Assembly: GCA_021014945.1 (NCBI GenBank)
Contig: MU266447.1
Span: 19,078-83,077, forward strand
Direction of reading: 5' to 3'
Source: Leucogyrophana mollusca
Taxonomy: Eukaryota; Basidiomycota; Agaricomycetes; Boletales
Length of the DNA stretch: 64,000 bases
A program made the translations under genes and the position numbers. Within the stretch, counting starts at the first letter, position 1. Each line of letters begins with the position of its first letter. The notes under the pieces are model-generated. The model was given only the letters and a program-made list of their open reading frames with translations. It did not search any database and had not been told where the DNA came from. This document shows positions 11,706 to 22,784 of this stretch, one piece after another.

Positions 11706-13190
11706 CTACAGGTATAGAGTAGTAGGCCTATCGCGCCAGACCTTCAACGGGCGTACTTGGAACACACGCTCTGTCCGCACCTTCGTCCAGGAAGACTGTC
11801 CGTGTCGACAGAGCAGGAAAGCCGTATGTATTCTACACTTGTCGATGAATCCCTTCTGACCCTTGTTCCAATAATCGATGATACCAACTGCGTAGCTTTG
11901 GTTCATAAGATTGGCCAACTCTGCGAAGTTACGTGGTATCACAACCACGCTTATGTCTCCGAAACCACGATGCTTCACAGTGAGTTTGACTCGACCGTTC
12001 TCCAAGGGGTCCTGACGGACGTATTTCACCTGCACCAGTAGAACATCAAGGCGCAAACCGCGGTTGGTGAATGCGAACGATTGGTCGCCAACCGGATACG
12101 TCTTGTCGTGTTTGGATGCGGTGACGGCTATTGGCGAAGCGTGGTCTTCCATAAATGTATGTGAGGGGTAAGATGCAGGAGAACCCGGCAGGGCAACGTT
12201 GTAAGGGGATGGGGTGCCTTCCCAGTAGAAGACGTCCGATCCATTGGATCGCTGGATGATCGCCTCCAACAACCTATAGAAGGCCATGTTTCCTTCCCCA
12301 TACGCAACCATGAGGCTCACATCGAACATCCCGACGAGGGAATACGCGATGTCCTCGATCCTTGTCGTCCGTCTGTTCGAAGCCCACGACATCTTCTCTC
12401 GCACTCTGTTCGGTCCAGGGGTGAAGTCCGTCAGGTCGTTTAGCGGGATCTTCGTCAACCTGGAGATTGCATTTAGGATTGGGTTTTCGACCCCGATGCC
12501 GAAAAGCGTCTGCTGCAGGGTTTTCTTTGGATTTTTATCGTCACATTCGGGGCTGAGTGGAATCCACCCTTTTCCAAAAAACTTCATCCTCCTTGGTGCC
12601 AAAAGCTCCTGCAACGTCCAACCCCTTCTGAACCACACCTCGTTCTTGAAATCTGCGATCGTGGACGAGTCGGATAGATAGGCGATACAGACATGGGCGT
12701 TCCGATACCACCTAAACATCGCCCGAATTGCTTCGTCCAACTCGGCGCTGCTAGTCTTGTTGATGCAGCACGTGTCCGACCAGACAAAGTCGCAACCAAA
12801 CGCCCGTGCTTTCTCGCAGAACGCCCCCAGCTTCTCGTAGCCTGGACCCTTTCCCAGCTCCCCTCTTGACATCTCCTGAAATGTCGGCTCCCCCTCATCT
12901 AGCCATCTATGGGATAGGATAGCGTACTTCACCTTGCCCCTCACCAAACCCCTGATACGATCCTCCCTATTTTCGGCCGGGCATTCCCAAGGGCAGTCCG
13001 GCATGGATATCCCCTTGTCGGCGATCCGCTCGATCACGGACTGATAATGCCTTTTGACGTCGCTCCGTCCCATGATTTTCATCTCGGGCACGTAAAGAAG
13101 GTGTGTGGGGAGTTCATTGAAGACATACTCGTCGAAGATGTCGTGGACAGCCTGTTCGTCCGAAATTGAAGTACTAGTACTAGCGAACAT
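11706..13190 (-). CDS. HET-domain protein, copy 3
   Basis: Intronless gene of 494 residues starting at ATG 13190 (MFASTSTSISDEQ). It has VKYAILSHRWLDEGEPTF, FVWSDTCCINKTSSAELDE, WFRRGWTLQELLAPRR and YSLVGMFDVSLMVAYGEGNM. The normal CCID of the HET signature is CCIN here, an Asp to Asn change not seen in the other two copies. An insertion around NPKKTLQQTLFGIG follows the GWIPLSPE stretch. It lies upstream of and tandem with copy 2 and shares its GEPTFQE and SRGE wording, so copies 2 and 3 look like the most recent duplication. The role is inferred from the family. Confidence 0.93.
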   Translation of the reverse strand: MFASTSTSISDEQAVHDIFDEYVFNELPTHLLYVPEMKIMGRSDVKRHYQSVIERIADKGISMPDCPWECPAENREDRIRGLVRGKVKYAILSHRWLDEGEPTFQEMSRGELGKGPGYEKLGAFCEKARAFGCDFVWSDTCCINKTSSAELDEAIRAMFRWYRNAHVCIAYLSDSSTIADFKNEVWFRRGWTLQELLAPRRMKFFGKGWIPLSPECDDKNPKKTLQQTLFGIGVENPILNAISRLTKIPLNDLTDFTPGPNRVREKMSWASNRRTTRIEDIAYSLVGMFDVSLMVAYGEGNMAFYRLLEAIIQRSNGSDVFYWEGTPSPYNVALPGSPASYPSHTFMEDHASPIAVTASKHDKTYPVGDQSFAFTNRGLRLDVLLVQVKYVRQDPLENGRVKLTVKHRGFGDISVVVIPRNFAELANLMNQSYAVGIIDYWNKGQKGFIDKCRIHTAFLLCRHGQSSWTKVRTERVFQVRPLKVWRDRPTTLYL

Positions 13191-13952
13191 GGCTGAGAGA
13201 TACCTTGAGACGAGCGAATAACTTAAGTTATATTGCTCGATTGACCCTTGGCTGTGTTGAGTTCATCGAACTCACCGAACTCACAGCTAATCCTGTTGCC
13301 TTTATAACTACCAGAGGCGCTGTCCCGCAGTCTCCCGTAGGCAGTCCAAAGATTCGAAGGAGGACAGTCGTTCCTTCTCATAGCTGTCCCGGGGGCTGTG
13401 GCGCTCCAGGGCATTCCGTTGTGCAGGAAGTTGGTGGTAACGGATCATTAAGTGCTCGTGCAGGCAACGTGCAGGACTCGTTTTCGTGGGATACTGCATG
13501 CACCTTTCGTTAATTTTCAGTCCTGTATCTGATGCTTGTGATACTTATAGCCACGGCCACGCTGTGATCGTACAGCATGCATGCAGAACTTTCGCCTGTT
13601 CTAGCGCCCGGTGTGGCGCTCGCATCAGCGTGAATGTCCCTCCGTTGAACACTCGGCCTCGTCATATAATCTTTGCGGTCCCCGGAAAAACATTGCTTCC
13701 CAACTCTGTGACATCTAAGTTATTCCTTTGGTACTCCAGTGCAGACTGGACCATCATTCTCGCAGATTTACTGGCCGGTCGCGACATGGCTTCAGGAAAG
13801 ACGTTCAATGCCACGGTGCGCAAATAGTACAGCTCATGAAAACCTTTCTACGAGAACTTGAGATGACCCCTTCACACCAACCCCGCGTGGTGAGCCTAGA
13901 GCATCGTGAGTATCAGGCGGATATTGGAAGCTTTGGGAGAGTTACGATACCA
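13191..13952. other. Intergenic region, no gene recognised
   Basis: Between the start of HET copy 3 and the end of the F-box pseudogene. Short frames only, without motifs. The part next to 13190 is the promoter side of the HET gene. Confidence 0.5.
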
Positions 13953-15422
13953 TTATGATCCATAGGTCGAGTAACCATTTGGATTTGTTTCATACTCAAG
14001 GCTCCGTTGGTAGGGATCCACGCACCAGTAGAAGTTGTAAACATTGGCCTTGAACCACTTCTCATCTTCTTGTGAAAGCGGGCCCCCTCCGAAAACGGCG
14101 AGGGTGTCAATCGGAGCAGCATTCTCGAAGTCGAAATCGCTCGCTTCCAAGATGTCTGTCCACCCGACTTCGTCCTTCGACGCCATGATGCGCGCCTCCA
14201 ACATGTTTTTCAGTGCGATTGACGAGAAGTTGCAATTATATAGATGGAGAGCTGTGAGCGCCGGGCACATGAAATCCCTGTTAGCCAGGTCCCCATCGGC
14301 CATAGCAGCGAGAAGCTCGTCGTCGAAAGTTGGGCAGCGAAGGATCTTAAGCTCTCTGCCGGACCAGTGTTTAAGAGTGCCACGGAGATCCCACTCGGCA
14401 CTGATATCTTGCAAGGTAAGGGAGAAGCCCCTAAGAAGACGAAGTGATCCGAGTGAGCAACGGGATATTATGAGATATTGCACCGTCATATCAGCTGCCC
14501 GAAATATGTCGGCAACTATGTTCCCCGCGAGGTTCTTTAACATCACTGATTCGATGAGTATTTCAAAGTCATCGCCAATTAATGTATCGTCGTCAAATTC
14601 CGGGTGGTCGAGCACGAGTGAATCGATGTAACCCCTAGCGTCGAGAATTTCAAGGATGTCATTCAAGGCGGGGCCTTTGCGCGGTGCGACTAAATTATAG
14701 TTCGAAATGGTGAGCTCTTGAAATCTCCTGAAATGCGTGGGTAACTCTAAACCAGGACTGCCACAGATATCACGGAAGTTCCCTCCATCTAGAGAGTCTC
14801 GTTAACATCGGCGTCGAAACCCACTTCGTGACGTCATCTCCACTGGTATCCACCCCATCGTCGACTTCGCATTTCAAGTGCAGTGACTGCAGCATGGGTG
14901 CATCCTGGCGAAAATCTCTGACTAAGGGAAGGGAGGGAAGATCGGCGTATGACATTGACACGGATCCCTATGAGACGGTGGAGGTGAGGAAGAAACGCCT
15001 TGTCACAAAGACATGGATGGGGAGGTCCCGAGACCACTCCAAGTATGATTTTACGAGGGAAAGTGGGGTTGGTTGAGAGTCAATGAAGATCACGAGGCAC
15101 GTCCAAAATACAGGGACCGTTGACATGAGGTCATGCCAGTAGCGACACACAGATGCGACGGCGACGGTTGGCGATAACATGTCATCGTGACTCCATCGGG
15201 ATTCGTACAAGACGGGGAGGGTTTCTCCTGACCCAGGCAAGACTTCGTCACGGAGGTTCGTCGATACACGACTGAATTTGAATAGGATCTTGAAATGATA
15301 AGTAGCAGTTCAGGTGGGAGGGTGCCAACATGTTTTTTCGGTGGTAGTGACAGTGCAAGCCCAGAGACATCATAAGGAACTGGGTTCGATTCGGGGTCAG
15401 CAGTAAGCTGAAGTTGGGCCAT
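13953..15422 (-). pseudogene. F-box/leucine-rich repeat protein, probable pseudogene
   Basis: The reading starts at ATG 15422 (MAQLQLTADPESNPVPYDV) and reaches the F-box start LPPELLLII. Near 15285 the frame then has to shift by one base to continue as KILFKFSRVSTNLRDEV and AVASVCRYWHDLMSTVPVFWTCLVIF, a typical basidiomycete F-box/LRR N-terminus. At 14968-14970 an in-frame TAG follows FFLTSTVS, and about 20 residues usual in the family appear to be missing there. A second frame change near 14785 is needed to pass from MLTRLS to LDGGNFRDICGSPGLELP. The C-terminal 237 residues (14666 to 13953) are open and end QEDEKWFKANVYNFYW, the usual tail of these proteins. Three separate lesions favour a pseudogene over sequencing error, but unusual introns or assembly errors remain possible. 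Confidence 0.7.
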
Positions 15423-16308
15423 TTCACCGTTGAGCACTAGAACTTCGGCTTATCACATTTCCGAAGCTGTACAAACCGGCGAAGCCACCTACATATTGGC
15501 ACACCCACCAAACGAGGAACTTGTGGGGGGTAGCACAACTCAATACTACTCAATCCGCGCCAACTTCCAAGGGTGGATTTGGAAACGGCTATCAAATAGC
15601 GGCCTTGCCAAGTGGGTAGTCTACCTCGGGATAAGAAGGGAACAGGCTGCGACTCTTGCGGGAGATCTCGACCTATTACGAATAATGAGCTCTGTTCAAT
15701 GTTGCGTGTGGCTGAATGTGGAGACTCGATCGGCGACGTTGCGATTGGGTGGTCGAGCGAAAGATAGTCTGCAATGGGGGAAGAAAGAGAAAGCGATGAT
15801 TTGGGAGTTCGGATTCAACTGACTTACCTGTATAATAGCCAGTGCTCAGTCCACGCGTACTCGCTAGACTTGCAATGCATGCATACATCTTTACGTTGTG
15901 AATTAGCACCACGTTGCAAGTTCAGCGCGAAAGTTCTTATAGAAGATTCTTATAGTCGAAGTCGACAAAATTATCTTACATACAAACCTAAGTACAAGAC
16001 GAGGGCTCTTGTTCTCTTTTGCGTTGTTTCCATCTTGCTACGTAAATTCCCTCCGATACCTTGAGATGGAGCTGTCAATATCTGTATTGGTGGCCAGAAA
16101 CAACTATCGCTTGGACCTAAATAGTAACTGGTCACATTTCGTTCGCAACCGTCGCTCTGAGATTGTCGCGACGTCGCCTGAGGTATTCGCTGATGATCTT
16201 ACTTGACATGCCGTTCAGTGTTCTATCTGTAGACAATGATGCTCTGCTTGAAATTGCTTAAAATGCGCCAGCCTCTGCTTTACCACCCGACAATCGAGCC
16301 TCGCAAGC
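15423..16308. other. Intergenic region, no gene recognised
   Basis: A plus-strand frame at 15430-15822 opens at TTG and has no motif, so I do not call it. Both flanking genes point away from here, so promoters for both are expected. Confidence 0.45.
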
Positions 16309-18489
16309 ATGGCTTTTCCTACAACCACAGCCGGACCATCTACTCTCGTCTCGGAGGCTGCGCCAAGAGCGTTTAGGCCTATACCTCGGGGACGCCGCGT
16401 TTTGCCTTCGGAGGGCTCCCACCCTGCCTCGATGACGATGCCGGGCGGAACATTATCCTCAAGGGATTCACCGCGGCCATCCAACACGTCAGATACTGCA
16501 TCGGCATCTGATAGCGCAAGCACGTCGACTAGAATAATGGTTGGTCCTCCTGATTTTTTTTATGGTAAAATGGATGAAGAAGCTTACATGGACGAGATGA
16601 GGTGGGATTATCTACGGCTGCTACGCTCGGTTTTACTGATCTATTCGAGCAGGCCGGTGCCGTTCTCGTGGGTGAAGCATGTCCACTTCAGCGGGAAAGT
16701 ATACTTCTATTGCAAACTACTGCGTCTCGTCACCCCGAACGATATTCGAGAGGAGCTGATTTTGAAAGAAGTCACACGATTGCGCACAGAACAGATCGCT
16801 GGCCTTGGGAAAGTGTCATACAACCTTGCTTTGTACTGCGAGCACGTAATAACCCTTCCCCCACTCGATTCCACGGCCCCGCCTGACATCTATCATGTTT
16901 ACACCCGAGAACGACGTGTCCTGCGCCTGAATGGAAACGAAGGTTGGTGGGATGCCTCCTGCGAGCAAACGATTATTTACGCAATATATAGTCGAAAAAC
17001 AGCCAAAGTCGATGTTCTGGGGGCACTACGAGACGTATCCCATGCACTGTAACTCGCTCCCTTGGGATTTTGAGGTTGATTTTCTCAATGCTATAACATT
17101 CGGCGCCAACGGTATGATTATTCGTATAGTCCCAGCGATAGTCTTCCTGATGTACTTTGTAGAAAGGATATGCGACTTCAGAAACACGCATTTCCCATTC
17201 GGTGACCGTCAATGTGAACGGTTTTTGAGGATATACCAAGATCTGAAAGGTTAGCTTTCTGCTATAATTTGGGGGGGAAATGTGTCTCACTTCTCGTGGC
17301 GCAGATCGACAGGAATCAACTCGAGACGGGGTTGTCCCTGCAATGATTTGGCATATCGCTAGAGTCATGGCCGAGGTTGAAAAGTCACGGTTGCTGTACA
17401 AATGGGGCACCCATGGTAATCGAATCTATCGTAACATCGCAATTCCGGAGCCCACATGGCTCGAACTGCTCCTCGCTCTGCCTTTGTTTGGGGCGCATTC
17501 AATGTATCGAAAGCGCCTGCAAAGTACACGGGTCAAGGGAGCAGTGTACGTTCCCGACTTCCAGAAGTTGATGCAGCAGTTTTTGGGTGAATGGGCCGGT
17601 GAGTCCGCTATCAAGGCCTCATAAATATCAACTCATAACTTTCCACTAGACTCGAATCTCTTGGTGAGCTGATAGTTGTAAATGCCTACGTGTACCGTTG
17701 TAATTAATCCTCCATCTAGGCCACTGTATTTGTGTCGTAAATGGATTTTCCACGCTATTCATTCGCACTGCTGACGCCTTGTTCAGAGCGAATGTTGCAT
17801 TTTTGGCTGTTCCGGTGAGTATCCCCAGTTGCTCCTGCCGCCATTCCTAACTTATAGAATACAGAACATCAATGCGTTGCAAAGAACTGCGTCATTAGCG
17901 TCGTCCCTCTTTGCAATGATGAGTATAGCTGTCGGCGTGCACCATGTTTGGAGACATCGCAGTAAAGTTGATGCGGAGTACAAAGATGCCGTGCGTTGAT
18001 CAGCACTGCTCATGTCACCACTACTCAAAATCGAGAATGCAGGATTCCTATCTTCACCATGTCCAAAAGCTCGGGGAGCAAATCGACCTAACTGTCACGG
18101 CCTGCTTCCTCTCCCTCCCAATCGTCGCGCTTCTGTGGTCCGTCCTCAGTTTCACGATCGCAATAGCAGCCTTCTGTATACAAGACACGGACGTCCACGG
18201 AGAGATACTCCTCATCGTCGTACTGAGTATCCTCGGCTTCTGCGCTTTCGTAACACTGCTATTCTTCTGGCACATTTGGAAAAGTCCCCGCCTCAACGAA
18301 ATTGAAGAGGATTTTCACCTGAATACCGCCAGCAATAAGCCTTTGCCACTGTCTCGCACCGAAAAAGTCGAGAAACTAGTACAAGGGGTACAAGGGTGGC
18401 TTCGGTCCATAAAAGTGGCGAGGAGGAACAGGGGGGATACAACAGCCAACGAATCATCCAACGACAAAGGCTCTTCTCCAGCAACATAA
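16309..18489 (+). CDS. Multi-exon membrane protein (Agaricomycete family, WW-like core)
   Basis: The gene starts at ATG 16309 and has about nine exons. A Ser/Thr-rich head is followed by a conserved core. The core includes PPDIYHVYTRERRVLRLNGNE, spliced across 16943-16991 to VEKQPKSMFWGHYETYPMH; then ERFLRIYQDLK|DRQESTRDG, MIWHIARVMAEVEKSRLLY, PTWLELLLALPLFG, LLATVFVS|ANVAFLAVP|NINALQRTASLASSLFAMM and DA|DSYLHHVQKLG. Each junction keeps the frame, so it looks intact. Two membrane spans close the protein (IVALLWSVLSFTIAIAAF and ILLIVVLSILGFCAFVTLLFF), with a basic tail ending GSSPAT. I recall this layout in lineage-expanded Agaricomycete proteins that are sometimes labelled WW-domain; the WW match here is weak. 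Function unknown. Confidence 0.75.
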
Positions 18490-19863
18490 AAGTACGTCTG
18501 GAGGAAGTTATGAGAAGCCGATTCAATTACTGTGAGTGACATTTATTGCTCCATTCCAGTCCGAATTTAAGATAGCCGTGCTTGCAGTTGAGCAGGAGAG
18601 TGCTAGCATGTATGTGTACGAAACAGCTACAGCTTATTCAAACAAGACGTCGAAACCCCCCAAATTCCGTCGTCGCCGTCATAAGTGAGATGGGTATGCA
18701 AGATCTGAGCCGTGAAAAGCAGAACTGTAAGTCGCCACCATAGCACCTCAGTAATATGTGGCTCTGGTAGGCTCTGGTGCAGTGGCGGTGGTGCTGGACG
18801 ACAGTGCTAACCATTTTCACCGTGATTTAACTGATGTTTGTTACATTCTTCGCCTGTTGGTTCTTGATTCGATCATCCATTACCAACCAATCAAAACCCA
18901 AAAGACGAGACATTCCTTGCTGGTTCTTTGCTTCCCCCGGATCCACAATCCCTCCCGCGGCTTGAAAGCGCCACAGTTTGGCACCAATCAAAATTGAATC
19001 AGAAGGCAGCCGACAGGCCATCGGTAAAGACTCGCCACCTTGTGATCCGTCACCGTGGGGTTCGTGGGGCCCCGGCGCAAGTGTGTGTCTGTTGACGAGG
19101 TTCCGACACTCAAGCGTGTCAAGGCTCCCAAGGAGCCTACGCCCTCCTACGACCGGCTCGTTCTCTTTTGCGATGCTGCTGTCCTCGATTCCTCACTGAC
19201 GCTACAGGCACTTCCGCTTAGCATTGCATCACAGAAACCCGCAAACTTGCCTGCTATTTTGTAAACAGTTTGGACCAGATCAATGCAATTATCGATGCGC
19301 AGCGTCTGGAGCAAGTATCTACACATGGGGGGTTCTTCTACCGCCTTCCCGTTCTCTCCGGTTTTCGACCGTCATCGTTTTATGGTTGCATTATCCACTT
19401 ATCCATCACGGCCACCGCCAACGCTGATCAAACACCATTTCTTTAGGTTGACAGATTGATTACACCGTGACAAGTAATAATGCAGCATGACACTACGGCG
19501 ACACGGACGAAGCCCGCACAACCCGACCGCGACAGTCAGCAAGGGCACGGTAGTTGCGACGGCTTGTTGTATATACATATCAAGGCTGAACTGCAACTGC
19601 CATCCTTATGCCTGTCCGAGTATGCGGCGCAGGCCGCTGCACTCCAAGCTCCAAGTCCGGCCCAACCGACCGATTCGCGGACTTGAAGTTATCTTGACGT
19701 TTGTATCGCCTCGTCGTGCCACGGCCATGTCTCGATATCCTCCTGTCTCCCACTCATTTCGACAAGTCGTCGGTCCTTCGGGCACTCCGTCAGTAATTTA
19801 AAAAGCTGTGGGGCTGCCAGACATTCCTGATCCAGACCCACCCCAGTTCCGGGCTGGTGACAG
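18490..19863. other. Long intergenic region, no gene supported
   Basis: Nearly 1.4 kb. Around 19000-19440 there are linked short frames on the plus strand (for example PTPSYDRLVLFCDAAVLD and LDQINAIIDAQRLEQVS) that could be remnants of a gene. They need frame changes, have no clear start and resemble nothing I know. Confidence 0.4.
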
Positions 19864-19869
19864 TATAAA
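19864..19869 (+). promoter_or_regulatory. TATA box of secreted-protein gene 1
   Basis: TATAAA lies 45 bp upstream of the ATG at 19914, followed by a C/T-rich and then A-rich stretch before the start codon. The spacing fits a short leader. Confidence 0.6.
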
Positions 19870-19913
19870 TCCTCTGAACGTCGCCCCTCCTCAAACACCC
19901 TCAGTTCCCCAAA

Positions 19914-20466
19914 ATGAAGTTGCTTTCACTTACCACTCTTCTCGCCGCGACCGCAACCGCTTATGCCTCTCTCCAAATCGGATTCCCGACCAACGGTGCG
20001 AGCTTCAGGCAAGGCGAAAAATCGCACGTCCAAGTTGTGCGCCCGGTATGTTCTCCGATCCTCCCCCTTTTCTCGTGCCTTTGTACCGAACGCACGCCAC
20101 CAGGGCGCCATCGAGGATTGTACCGAAGTAGGGATTGTCATAGATGTCGTCCACTGTGGCAAGACCTGCCCGAAGCCCGGAAAGCACGCGGGATACGCTC
20201 TTTACAAAGGGCCCTTCAAGCCCACTCACCAGAAAATTGGTGGTGACTACGAAAACTTCACCGTCACATTCCCAGAGTCTTTGAAGACCGGAAAGGCTCT
20301 TTTGACTTTAACCAACAAGTGCCGTCGGGTAGGGAACATCATTGATTTTCTTCGTTTGGACGAAGTTTACACTGACACTTCGCTTATGCAGGAGGGCGAA
20401 TCCCAACCTTCCCTGGAGTATACCACTGCCGAAATCAAAATTACCGAGCGCGTTCACGCTCTTTAA
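19914..20466 (+). CDS. Small secreted protein, paralogue 1
   Basis: Three exons (19914-20045, 20104-20328, 20392-20466) give 143 residues. Signal peptide MKLLSLTTLLAATATAYA is followed by LQIGFPTNGASFRQGEKSHVQVVRP, then GAIEDCTEVGIVIDVVHC, KHAGYALYKGPFKPTHQ, YENFTVTFP and a C-terminal PSLEYTTAEIKITERVHAL. It pairs with the convergent gene at 21026-21560, sharing IGFPxNGAxF, VQVVxP, GPxxPTxQ and xNFTVTxP and both intron positions. The family is secreted and small with a beta-rich look; I know it as an uncharacterised Agaricomycete family and no enzyme motif is visible. Four Cys residues in the mature part could form disulfides. Confidence 0.85.
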
Positions 20467-21025
20467 GTCAATCCCTTCCGGCACAAGGACCATACAAGTG
20501 TAGAGTAGAAATATTAGTGTGATCGTCGCCGACCTTCGAGACCAGCCAACGTGGGTTTTGAGCTTGGGATAGCAATACCAGGACTGCAGTTACCAGTACA
20601 CACATGCATGACGCAATGCCAGTATGCTAGCATCTTCTCTGACCAGGCATATCGGGGCATATTGTATACGACGAGGTGCTCCCCCGGAAGACATTCGATT
20701 TCAGATATTCCGAGTACGGTAGGGCTTCCGAATCCAAGGACGCCACATGTCTTGAACACACTAACGGAGAGCAATGTTCCCGATAGCGCCACTTCCTTGA
20801 AGCAGACGCTCCCAGCTGCCAACATACCTCCATCTCTTCAACTGGAAGCGGGAGACCACCAAACCCTTGCGGGTGGGGCTCTGGAACCCGAACACACTCT
20901 ATGCCCACGAAAAAAAACCAATATTGTCCATGAGCTACACAAGTATTAACAGTCCATACGGATAGGTAAGCCGTCCGAAAATGTCAAGTCCATAAAGTCC
21001 CTTCCAATCCGACACACGGCTCTTC
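20467..21025. other. Convergent intergenic region between secreted paralogues
   Basis: About 560 bp separating the stop codons of the two paralogues. No further gene is recognised; the frames found here are short and motif-free. Both 3' untranslated regions should lie here. Confidence 0.5.
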
Positions 21026-21560
21026 TCAGACGATGTTGACCGTCGCGTTTCTGAATTCCAAGAATGGGAAAGGTGCGCCCTACAATGGTCATTAAGTCTG
21101 CGAACAGGTCTAAATTTAAACACCGTCAACTTACTCCGAGGAGGCACAAGTGGGTCAACGTGAAGAGGGCTTCGCCCTTTTCGAGGTAGCTGGGGAGGGT
21201 GACGGTGAAGTTCTGGAAGAATTGACCGGAACCCTGGTTGGTAGGCGTCCATGGGCCGGCATAGAGGACGTCTCCCAAAGCCGTGGCTGGCTCTACGCAC
21301 GCGCCGTTTTGGCAGGGGTTGATAGCGAGGGCAATACCAACTTGGATGCAAGAGGCCATGCTGTGCTAGAAACGTGGTGCGTTGTCAGCGATGTGGGGGT
21401 CGTGAGCAAGACATAGACTCACCGGCTGGACTACCTGGACCGTCACTTCTTGGTTGGGGTGGAAGTTAGCGCCGTTCTGGGGGAAGCCAAGTTCAATGGT
21501 CTGCCCGAAAGCGGCGGCGGCAGAGGCGGCGAGGACAGTGAAAACTGAGAAGAACTTCAT
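21026..21560 (-). CDS. Small secreted protein, paralogue 2
   Basis: Three exons (21423-21560, 21135-21365, 21026-21079) give 140 residues. Signal peptide MKFFSVFTVLAASAAAAFG is followed by QTIELGFPQNGANFHPNQEVTVQVVQP, SCIQVGIALAINPC, GDVLYAGPWTPTNQGSG, FFQNFTVTLPSYLEKGEALFTLTHLCLLG and the last exon GAPFPFLEFRNATVNIV. The intron positions match paralogue 1, so the two arose by inverted duplication. Two N-glycosylation sites (NFT and NAT) are visible. Secretion is well supported; function is unknown. Confidence 0.87.
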
Positions 21561-21648
21561 GTTTGTAGGAGAGTGAACTTGAAAGAAATGAAGAGATTAA
21601 CAAAGAAGAGTGAGGGGAATGAGTCTCCTCAGGACTGAGTGCTCGACC

Positions 21649-21655
21649 TTTTATA
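21649..21655 (-). promoter_or_regulatory. TATA box of secreted-protein gene 2
   Basis: Read on the minus strand the site is GTATAAAAGG, about 90 bp upstream of the ATG at 21560. Confidence 0.55.
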
Positions 21656-22549
21656 CCACTGCAAACAAGGTCGGAGAGGAAGTGGATACCTTGTCCATTG
21701 ATGTACATTGGCACTGTCTGTCAAAACCAATTTCGCTTATGCATCTGGATCCTTCCCTGTCAAAGGAGCCATAACTCATCCAGGCCAATAATAACTTAGT
21801 GGCTTGTGTATGTGCATACTTGAGCGACTTCTGAAAAAAATATGTAGGCTTCAAAGGCATATCAGTGTCTCCGGTGCTCACTGGCGCTCACCTCAGAACC
21901 TCAAGCCGTGTGGAACAAGGACGTCATCTCCTATGCATCCGTGCAACGGCAATCCAATCTTGCACAGCTCACGGCGGCATATGATGACCGAAGAAACGCG
22001 CAGGAGGTATGCGCGTGTGTGTAGAGTGCGTAGTCGCGCTCGGAGGCTGTTGGCAAGGTCCGGATGATGACTCCAACAGAGCCACTTACCTAAAAACATG
22101 TCGCGATGTCGGATTGTGGGCACTAGATAGCGTCCTGTAGCGCTTGGGTACGGGGTTCCGTGACCGAAAACAGCCGAAAACCTGTCCATGTACGCGCGAT
22201 AAGTATGTACGATGATCCGCTGATCCCTTGACAATAATGATGATCGATGAGGCTTCAGGCCTTCAGGAGTGACGCCATGGCCCGTGGGGCGCAGTGCACT
22301 TGATCCTGATGTACCTCCCAACTGTGCCCGCCGCAATTCGCTGCGAGACGACCGCCTCCCAAACTTTCCCACATCATGGGCGACGAAATGTGTGGCTCTG
22401 GTCTACAGCTTCAAGTGAGCCCGACAATCCGTGTGCAAACTATGCTCGTGGGTCGTGCTAACGAAGCCAGGGAGAAGTGGCAGCCGATCACGTATGGAAC
22501 AGAAAGCAACGACTCCGAGGCCGGAAAGTGCCGGAAGAAGGGAAAGGAG
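21656..22549. other. Intergenic region, no gene recognised
   Basis: The minus-strand frame of 159 codons (21893-22372) does not resemble any known protein and lacks a partner exon pattern, so it is not called. The region ends at the inverted-repeat element. Confidence 0.45.
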
Positions 22550-22555
22550 CAAGCA

Positions 22556-22591
22556 CAGGACCCCTGAATACCCCCCCAGAGGATGGTTCCC
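22556..22591 (+). repeat. Left 36-bp terminal inverted repeat
   Basis: Starts CAGGACCCCTGAATA and ends GGATGGTTCCC. It is the exact reverse complement of 23733-23768. It includes a run of seven C. Confidence 0.9.
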
Positions 22592-22605
22592 GAGTTTCCC
22601 ATTTA

Positions 22606-22677
22606 TGTGTGGACAGGATTTTCCGCTCCGTGTGTGGACCGGGACCCGGGGTATCCAGACCCCCCTCCGTGTGTGGA
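22606..22677 (+). repeat. Left subterminal TGTGTGG repeats
   Basis: Three copies of TGTGTGGA, at 22606, 22631 and 22670. The last two are preceded by CCG. The spacing of 25 to 39 bp and the repetition next to the terminal repeat suggest protein-binding sites, by analogy with other DNA transposons. Confidence 0.6.
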
Positions 22678-22784
22678 TGGGGGGCCGGCCTCTAAAAAAC
22701 CGCCAGAAATCGCGGGTATGGTCGATTTTTAGCTCTTACAGCGCTCTGGGGGCTCTGAAAACAGCTCCGTGGACATTAAAAACA

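Noticed and set aside
15385..15400. tRNA T-loop-like GGTTCGATTC
   Set aside because: No cloverleaf or A box at the right distance; it lies inside the F-box pseudogene.
15430..15822. Plus-strand frame of 130 codons
   Set aside because: It opens at TTG, shows no motif and has no homologue that I recognise.
19055..19440. Linked short plus-strand frames that might be a gene
   Set aside because: They need frame changes, have no clear start or splice pattern and no recognisable domain.
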